A DNA stretch of 10,385 bases, from assembly GCA_023436495.1 (NCBI GenBank), contig JAEZIT010000134.1:1-10385 (forward strand), in the 5' to 3' direction. The translations under genes were made by a program, and so were the position numbers. Positions 6,043-10,385 of the stretch are shown one piece after another. This DNA is from Acidobacteriota bacterium. GTDB lineage: Bacteria; Acidobacteriota; Blastocatellia; Pyrinomonadales; Pyrinomonadaceae. The notes below the pieces were generated by a model, which worked only from the letters and a program-made list of their open reading frames with translations, was not told the DNA's origin and did not search any database. Within the stretch, counting starts at the first letter, position 1. Every line of letters starts with the position of its first letter.

Positions 6043-6879
6043 TTATTTATCGATATAATAAACCTTCAGATATTTTTCGCTCACTATTTTCCATCGCGCG
6101 CCGGTCTTTTCAAAGTGGATCCGCGTGTGCGCCTTGCCGTCCTCGACGCTTGAGCCGTTTTCGTACGACCAATCCTTGTCGAATAACGCCGTCGCCGTGT
6201 TCCCGTTCGGATCGGCGGCTATTTTCACATTGCTGAGTTCGATCTCTATCTCTTCGTAAGCGTCGAAGATCTTCTTCACCTCACGTCTTACATCAGCGAC
6301 GGTGGCGCCCGCGGTGTCGAAGTAATCGACTTTTTCGCCGTAAGCGCTCAGATAAACCGCCAGGTCCTTCGTCTTTGCCGCGGCCGCCCACGCGTTCAGG
6401 ATCTCGCCGATCTCGGCTTTGGCAGATTCATTGCCGGCGGGCGTTTCATTGGAATTCGTGTCCGCAGCGAGCGATTCCGCCACGGGAAGGCCGGTGTTCA
6501 AATCTGTTTGATCGACGGCGGTAAATTCTATTCGGCCGGTGTCGTCGTTCGTGCCCTGCAAATAGAACCAACCTGCGCCGGCCGCGGCAAAGATCATCGC
6601 CGCGATCGCGCCGATCGAAAGTGCGATCGGAAGGCTGCTCTTTTTCTTATGGCTTCGTGCAGGCGGCTGCGGAAAAGGTTGATATGCCTGCGTCACCTGT
6701 CCGCGGCCGGCGGGAATTTCTTCGGTCTTATACAACTTTTCAACCGTCGCGGGATTTGTGAAGGCAATGGTATCCACGTCGCTCTGTTTTATATCGCCGT
6801 CGAGCGGCGTGCCGTCCTGCAGGCAATAGATGAGCGAATCGTCGGAATATTGGCTGCCGCAGGCAGGACAATTTTTCAT
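6043..6879 (-). CDS. Zinc-ribbon, single-TM protein with C-terminal NTF2-like domain
   Basis: The protein has 278 residues from the ATG at 6879. Its N-terminus is a small zinc ribbon: C4 and C7 in 'CPACGSQY', then C19 in 'YCLQDGTPL', with an Asp (D22) near the usual fourth-ligand position. A low-complexity Pro/Gln linker and a basic 'RSHKKK' (75-80) lead into one hydrophobic helix (about 83-107). This gives cytoplasmic zinc ribbon, membrane anchor, then about 170 residues outside. After a Thr/Asn-rich stalk (about 110-152), residues 153-278 look like an NTF2/SnoaL/DUF4440-like domain: 'ILNAWAAAAKTKDLAVYLSAYGEKV' pattern (positions 160-184), then 'WSYENG' and a final 'RWKIVSEKY'. A longer frame begins at 6954, but the ribbon at M26 of that reading is the natural N-terminus, and TAAGAT 5 bp before the ATG suggests a leaderless transcript. 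Function is unknown; ligand binding or envelope sensing would be a guess. Confidence 0.85.
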   Translation of the reverse strand: MKNCPACGSQYSDDSLIYCLQDGTPLDGDIKQSDVDTIAFTNPATVEKLYKTEEIPAGRGQVTQAYQPFPQPPARSHKKKSSLPIALSIGAIAAMIFAAAGAGWFYLQGTNDDTGRIEFTAVDQTDLNTGLPVAESLAADTNSNETPAGNESAKAEIGEILNAWAAAAKTKDLAVYLSAYGEKVDYFDTAGATVADVRREVKKIFDAYEEIEIELSNVKIAADPNGNTATALFDKDWSYENGSSVEDGKAHTRIHFEKTGARWKIVSEKYLKVYYIDK

Positions 6880-6884
6880 GATCA

Positions 6885-6890
6885 ATCTTA
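6885..6890 (-). promoter_or_regulatory. -10-like hexamer 5 bp before the zinc-ribbon gene ATG
   Basis: TAAGAT on the minus strand lies 5 bp before the ATG at 6879, a position expected for a leaderless transcript. There is no Shine-Dalgarno sequence. The match to TATAAT is 4 of 6, so this is weak by itself. Confidence 0.3.
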
Positions 6891-6929
6891 TTTTTCGGTT
6901 CGGAATTGCTGTTTGCGGAATTCGTCGGA

Positions 6930-6948
6930 TGCTGCACCGGCTGCAGCA
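6930..6948. repeat. Inverted repeat in the divergent promoter region
   Basis: TGCTGCA (6930-6936) and TGCAGCA (6942-6948) are perfect inverted copies separated by CCGGC. The 19-bp element sits between the divergent genes starting at 6879 (minus) and 7000 (plus), about 10-30 bp upstream of two TATAAT-like boxes. This is a typical place for a dimeric regulator. It could also be a chance GC-rich palindrome. Confidence 0.4.
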
Positions 6949-6954
6949 CTGCAT

Positions 6955-6980
6955 TTATAATACGGGATTGGTAATATAAT
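6955..6980 (+). promoter_or_regulatory. Two TATAAT boxes upstream of the acyl-CoA synthetase
   Basis: Perfect TATAAT hexamers occur at 6955-6960 and 6975-6980, 39 and 19 bp before the ATG at 7000. Neither has a clear TTGACA-like -35 element, and no Shine-Dalgarno sequence precedes the ATG. The inverted repeat at 6930-6948 would lie at about the -35 region of the first box. Confidence 0.4.
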
Positions 6981-6999
6981 CTTCAACACCGTAAATGCT

Positions 7000-9204
7000 A
7001 TGAACGAAAACACTTTCGAAGACCAACCCATCGCCTGGACGCCTACGCCCGAAGTCATCGAACGCGCACAGCTAACAAAATTCATGCGCCACGTCGGCGT
7101 CTCGACCTGGGACGAGCTTTATGAATTCTCCATCCGCGACGTCGAAAAATTCACCGAAGAGGTCCTGAAATTCCTCGACATAAAATTCGACCCGCCGTAC
7201 GAGAAGCTGCTCGACCTATCGAACGGCCCCGAATTCCCCAACTGGCTAGTGGCCGAGCAGGCAGAAACACGACCGGTAGGGAGTGGGCCCGACGACAAAA
7301 CTCCGGCCTCCGCAAACACGCCGCACGCCGGCCTGAACATCACCACCATGTGCCTCGACCGCTGGCAAACCGACGAAATGAAAGACCAGCCGGCAGTCAT
7401 TTGGGAAGGCGAAGAAGGTGGAAGTCGTACGTTCAGCTACGCGATGTTGCTCGGAGCTGTCGACGAGTGCATAAAGTTGCTCGAACGCTTTGGAGTAGGC
7501 AAAGGCGATGCCGTCGGCATCCATATGCCGATGCTGGTCGAGACCGTGGTCGCACTTCTGGCTATTAACCGCCTTGGTGGGATTGCCGTTCCGGTTTTCT
7601 CGGGTTATGGTGTCGATGCGATTGCGAGCCGACTGAACGCCGTGCGTGCGAAAGCCCTTTTTACATGCGAAGGTTTCCAGAGACGCGGGAAAGGGTTCGA
7701 CGCCGTCGAGGTCGCCGCATCTGCCGCCAAGACTGTTGAGACTTTGGAGATCGCTATTGTGTGCGGCAGAATCCGCGGCCAAATCGAAAAAGACGAAGAA
7801 ATGGTTCTTGAGGGCGACGAGTCGTCATTAGAGGCTTGGTTGGAACGCCACAAGCGATACGAGGAACTCTTCGGCAGGTTGCACTTCGAACACTGGGTTT
7901 GCTTGCAGGATATGACGAACGCATATCTTCCAGGCGATTTTTCACCACCAGCTCGCACATCCGCCGAAGACCCGCTCATCATCCTCCACACCTCGGGCAC
8001 GACCGGCAAGCCAAAAGGCATCGCCCATACGCATGCGAGTTTTCCGATCAAAGCGGCGCAGGACATGGCGTTCGGCACGGACGTCGGCCGCGGCACGCGC
8101 ATCTGCTGGTACACGGACATCGGCTGGATGATGGGGCCGTGGCTGATCTACGGGGCATTGATTAACGGCGCCACGATCTGCATCTACGACGGCGCTCCTG
8201 ATTACCCGACGCCCGACCGTATGTGGGAATTCTGCGCGAAACATAAAGTCGAGATCCTCGGCATCGCGCCTACATTGGTGCGGTCATTGGCCGCCCAAGA
8301 GGAACGGAAGGAGGAAGATTGCGTCCGCGTTCCGGCGTACCAACGCCACGACCTCAGCTCGCTCCGCGCCTTCGCGTCTTCCGGCGAACCTTGGAATCCG
8401 GGCCCGTGGTGGTGGCTCTTCGAAAAGGTCGGCAATTCCAAACTCCCCATCATCAATTACTCCGGCGGTACCGAGATCTCCGGCGGCATCCTGATGGGCA
8501 ACCCGCTGCTGCCGCAGAAACCTTGCTCGTTTCCCGCTCCGTGCCCGGGAATGGACGCCGACATCCTCGACGAGAACGGCCAGCCCGTCGGCCCGAATCA
8601 GGTTGGCGAACTCGTCCTGAAACAGCCCTGGATCGGCATGGCTCGCGGATTCTGGCAAGAGCGCGAACGCTATCTCGAAACCTACTGGAACCGCTTCCCC
8701 GGCATTTGGGTACACGGCGATTGGGCAATGCGCGACAATGACGGCCATTGGTTCATTCTCGGCCGCAGCGACGACACGCTGAAAGTCGCGGGCAAACGCG
8801 TCGGTCCCGCCGAGGTCGAAAGCCTCCTCGTCGCTCACCCGCTCGTCACCGAAGCCGCCGTCATCGGCGTCCCCGACGAAGTAAAAGGCACAGCGATGGT
8901 GGCGTTCTGCGTCCTGGCCACACAGGCGGAAGCTGGACCGGTACGAAGTGGATCAAAAGAAGGCGAACCACAGACCTCAGGCGCGAACGACGACCTGAAG
9001 CAGGAACTAAAAACCCTCGTCGCGCGCGACATGGGCAAACCCCTCGCGCCGTCGCGCATTCATTTCGTCTCCGCGCTCCCAAAAACCCGCAACGCCAAGG
9101 TAATGCGCCGCGTCATCCGCGCAGCATATCTCGGCGAAGACCCCGGCGATATTTCGTCGCTCGAAAATCCCGCGGCCGTCGACGAAATTGGGCGAGCATC
9201 ATGA
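7000..9204 (+). CDS. AMP-forming acyl-CoA synthetase (acetyl-CoA synthetase-like), with two in-frame inserts
   Basis: This 734-residue ANL-superfamily enzyme would activate a carboxylic acid to acyl-AMP and then to acyl-CoA. Landmarks in order are an Acs-type N-terminal cap (about 10-125); the P-loop 'HTSGTTGKPKG' (330-340); 'YTDIGWMMGPW' (371-381); 'SSGEPWNPGPWWW' (460-472); 'NYSGGTEISGG' (486-496); 'VHGDWA' (571-576); hinge 'GRSDDTLKVAGKRVGP' (588-603); and 'PKTRNAKVMRR' (694-704) with catalytic Lys700. The Trp that limits acetyl-CoA synthetase to acetate ('WWQTETGG') is replaced by Ser-Gly in 'YSGGTE', so a larger acyl substrate is likely. It is longer than the usual 650-670 residues. Part of the excess is two related inserts, at about residues 85-110 and 641-663, in surface-loop positions where relatives read straight from 'NWLV' to 'GLNI' and from 'VAFCVL' to the C-terminal helix. 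The ATG at 7000 has no ribosome site. The substrate is not assignable. Confidence 0.92.
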   Translation: MNENTFEDQPIAWTPTPEVIERAQLTKFMRHVGVSTWDELYEFSIRDVEKFTEEVLKFLDIKFDPPYEKLLDLSNGPEFPNWLVAEQAETRPVGSGPDDKTPASANTPHAGLNITTMCLDRWQTDEMKDQPAVIWEGEEGGSRTFSYAMLLGAVDECIKLLERFGVGKGDAVGIHMPMLVETVVALLAINRLGGIAVPVFSGYGVDAIASRLNAVRAKALFTCEGFQRRGKGFDAVEVAASAAKTVETLEIAIVCGRIRGQIEKDEEMVLEGDESSLEAWLERHKRYEELFGRLHFEHWVCLQDMTNAYLPGDFSPPARTSAEDPLIILHTSGTTGKPKGIAHTHASFPIKAAQDMAFGTDVGRGTRICWYTDIGWMMGPWLIYGALINGATICIYDGAPDYPTPDRMWEFCAKHKVEILGIAPTLVRSLAAQEERKEEDCVRVPAYQRHDLSSLRAFASSGEPWNPGPWWWLFEKVGNSKLPIINYSGGTEISGGILMGNPLLPQKPCSFPAPCPGMDADILDENGQPVGPNQVGELVLKQPWIGMARGFWQERERYLETYWNRFPGIWVHGDWAMRDNDGHWFILGRSDDTLKVAGKRVGPAEVESLLVAHPLVTEAAVIGVPDEVKGTAMVAFCVLATQAEAGPVRSGSKEGEPQTSGANDDLKQELKTLVARDMGKPLAPSRIHFVSALPKTRNAKVMRRVIRAAYLGEDPGDISSLENPAAVDEIGRAS
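7258..7286 (+). repeat. Intragenic repeat, copy A, in the acyl-CoA synthetase
   Basis: These 29 bases match 8923-8951 at 23 positions without gaps, sharing CAGGC, GACCGGTA and AGTGG. Both are read in the same frame, giving 'QAETRPVGSGP' here and 'QAEAGPVRSGS' in copy B. The insert appears to continue to about 7330, ending before the conserved 'GLNI'. It is rich in Pro, Ser, Asp and Gly and carries no family motif. Confidence 0.6.
8923..8951 (+). repeat. Intragenic repeat, copy B, in the acyl-CoA synthetase
   Basis: This is the second copy of the element at 7258-7286, inserted in the same frame within the C-terminal subdomain between 'VAFCVL' and 'DDLKQELK'. The related stretch probably extends to about 8988; downstream of the 29-bp core the two copies share only scattered matches, including a Pro at repeat position 16. 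Confidence 0.6.
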
Positions 9205-9224
9205 ACTTTATGGCCGACGGTGCG

Positions 9225-9233
9225 TATTAAAAT
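9225..9233 (+). promoter_or_regulatory. -10-like AT box directly before the membrane-protein ATG
   Basis: TATTAAAAT ends 3 bp before the ATG at 9237; its first hexamer, TATTAA, ends 6 bp before. There is no Shine-Dalgarno sequence, and an in-frame TAG touches the ATG, so no earlier start is possible. This fits a leaderless transcript starting at or near the ATG. Confidence 0.35.
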
Positions 9234-9236
9234 TAG

Positions 9237-9635
9237 ATGAATACAAAATTTTTGATGTCATGCAGCGCTGCATTAATGGCACTGGCCGGCTTGGTCCTGC
9301 AATTTTTCCCTCACGAATTTCTTAGCTACTTCGGCGCTTCCGCCGATGGGCCTGTATCCATTTTCATGCAGCTATTGGGCGCGCTTTACCTCGGGTTCGC
9401 GATGACAAACTGGATGGCCAAAGCTGTTCTCATCGGCGGCATCTACGCCCGCCCGCTCGCCATCGGAAACCTTGCCCATTTCACCGTCGGAGCTCTCGCT
9501 ATTATTAAATACGCCTTTTCGGCTGGTTCCGAGCCGGTCATCTGGATCGCAGCGCTGATATATACGATCTTCGCCGTCCTTTTTGGAATAGTGTTTGTAA
9601 CACACCCAGGACCCGCAAGTTCTAAAGCAAACTAG
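9237..9635 (+). CDS. Small four-helix integral membrane protein, function unknown
   Basis: The 132-residue protein has four hydrophobic segments at about 5-24, 41-60, 73-94 and 100-121, with short polar loops. The segment 'LGALYLGFAMTNWMAKA' (47-63) followed by 'GGIYARPLAIGNLAHF' (67-82) looks conserved in style, and I recall similar small hypothetical proteins from Bacteroidota and Acidobacteriota, but I know no function. There is no cleavable signal peptide beyond the first helix, and no Cys or His cluster suggesting cofactor binding. The start is fixed by the in-frame TAG immediately upstream. It begins 32 bp after the acyl-CoA synthetase stop, so it could be co-transcribed, but an AT-rich -10-like box directly before it suggests its own promoter. 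Confidence 0.75.
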   Translation: MNTKFLMSCSAALMALAGLVLQFFPHEFLSYFGASADGPVSIFMQLLGALYLGFAMTNWMAKAVLIGGIYARPLAIGNLAHFTVGALAIIKYAFSAGSEPVIWIAALIYTIFAVLFGIVFVTHPGPASSKAN

Positions 9636-9703
9636 CCTCAGGTCGATCACAAAATTGGGAGATGGATTCGATCAATTCACGGTTGGAATTCAACAAAATG
9701 GAT

Positions 9704-9709
9704 TAAAAT
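9704..9709 (+). promoter_or_regulatory. -10-like box 6 bp before the CHAD gene
   Basis: TAAAAT at 9704-9709 lies 6 bp before the ATG at 9716 with no Shine-Dalgarno sequence between, the expected spacing for a leaderless transcript. The 80-bp gap 9636-9715 shows no terminator-like hairpin with a T-run. Confidence 0.35.
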
Positions 9710-9715
9710 ATCGGA

Positions 9716-10385
9716 ATGACGTCCAAGAGCATTGATTCCGATCTGCAGCGAGCCGCCCAACCCGCCCGCTCCCTGCAGATCTTTTCGACGCGGGCCGAGA
9801 ACGTCATAAGGCATCTCGTCGAAGCCGTCGTACCGGACAACGTAGACGGTATCCACGGACTGCGCGTTGCAGTGCGGCGGTTTCGAACGGCCATGCATGA
9901 TCTAGGACCGGAAGCCGCCTTTATCAAAGCCAAAAAAACAGATAAGCGTTTGAAAGTGGCCGCGTCCCTTGCCGGAGCGGTTCGCGATCACGATGTGGCG
10001 ATCAGCAAACTCGAGAAATTCGTGAGCGAGGCTTCGGAGCAGCCCGTGGTAGACGGTCTAAGAATCATGATCGCGGGCCGGCAGAAGCGGCGCGACAACG
10101 AATTCAGAAAACTAACCGAGACTCTTACACCGAATTACATCGAGGAGCTTGCGGACAGGATTCGCGATATTGCCTTACGGTCCGATGACCTTATCCAGGG
10201 CGATAGTTTCGACAGTCTTCGAAAGTCGATAATAATCGATCGCCGGCGCGCATTTCTCGATCTTCTGCCGTTCCTTTACGATCCGTTCGAGTTTAACGGC
10301 CATCACAAACTCCGCATCGCCGCGAAACACCTTCGATACTCTTACGAGCTTTTTCATCCGCCATCATTGGACTCCGAAGAAACCA
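9716..10385 (+). CDS. CHAD-domain protein, C-terminus outside the window
   Basis: The frame opens with ATG at 9716 (in-frame TAA at 9704-9706 excludes a longer start) and remains open to the window edge, giving 223 codons. CHAD domains are alpha-helical bundles with conserved histidines and basic residues; characterised members bind polyphosphate. Visible hallmarks are 'HGLRVAVRRFRTAM' (47-60), 'GAVRDHDVAISKL' (87-99) matching the 'LRxxRDxDV' signature, and a second 'HKLRIAAKHLRYSYELF' (197-213). The many Arg and Lys residues on these helices fit binding of an anionic polymer. No CYTH (triphosphate tunnel) domain precedes it, so this is a CHAD-only form at least at the N-terminus. No polyphosphate kinase or phosphatase gene is visible nearby, though the 3' side is cut off. 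Confidence 0.9.
   Translation, partial: MTSKSIDSDLQRAAQPARSLQIFSTRAENVIRHLVEAVVPDNVDGIHGLRVAVRRFRTAMHDLGPEAAFIKAKKTDKRLKVAASLAGAVRDHDVAISKLEKFVSEASEQPVVDGLRIMIAGRQKRRDNEFRKLTETLTPNYIEELADRIRDIALRSDDLIQGDSFDSLRKSIIIDRRRAFLDLLPFLYDPFEFNGHHKLRIAAKHLRYSYELFHPPSLDSEET

Noticed and set aside
6880..6954. A 25-residue N-terminal extension of the zinc-ribbon protein (ATG at 6954)
   Set aside because: The extension is Cys/Arg-rich without similarity to the family, would run through the divergent promoter and inverted repeat, and the ribbon proteins normally begin at the Met just before 'CPACG'.

Overview
The window reads as chromosomal housekeeping DNA of a moderately GC-rich bacterium. My best guess is Acidobacteriota, class Blastocatellia (Pyrinomonadaceae-like). 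The main hint is the short N-terminal zinc ribbon of the gene at 6043-6879 (CPxCG, then YCxxDGxxL), which I associate with that group. This placement comes from memory of protein style, not from a marker gene.

Layout. From 1 to 6879 every gene lies on the minus strand. In transcription order these are: a zinc-ribbon/one-TM/NTF2-like protein (6043-6879); a classical SDR oxidoreductase (5204-5992); a 464-bp spacer filled largely by a 21-bp tandem array; aspartate kinase (3354-4739); a cation:proton antiporter fused to RCK (TrkA-N/TrkA-C) domains (1455-3320); an M20 deacylase (447-1448); and the start of a GNAT acetyltransferase that leaves the window at base 1. The last four genes are separated by 33, 6 and 51 bp and look like one transcription unit headed by aspartate kinase. 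From 7000 onward the genes lie on the plus strand: an acyl-CoA synthetase of the acetyl-CoA synthetase superfamily (7000-9204), a four-helix membrane protein of unknown function (9237-9635), and a CHAD-domain protein that leaves the window at base 10385.

How the genes fit together. Aspartate kinase commits aspartate to the lysine/threonine/methionine pathway. The M20 enzyme is of the ArgE/DapE type, so an amino-acid biosynthetic cluster is plausible, although the antiporter between them has no obvious place in that pathway. The other genes look independent.

The parts not explained by ordinary genes are two. First, about 13 copies of a 21-bp unit (two DNA helical turns) sit just upstream of aspartate kinase; the array is open in several reading frames and carries CACGTG palindromes and A-tracts at the same phase. 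Second, two related stretches of about 25 codons are inserted in the same reading frame at two separate places in the acyl-CoA synthetase gene, which looks like a small protein-coding-compatible repeat element. I see no defence island, CRISPR array, transposase, rRNA or tRNA, and nothing that clearly forms a new multi-gene system.
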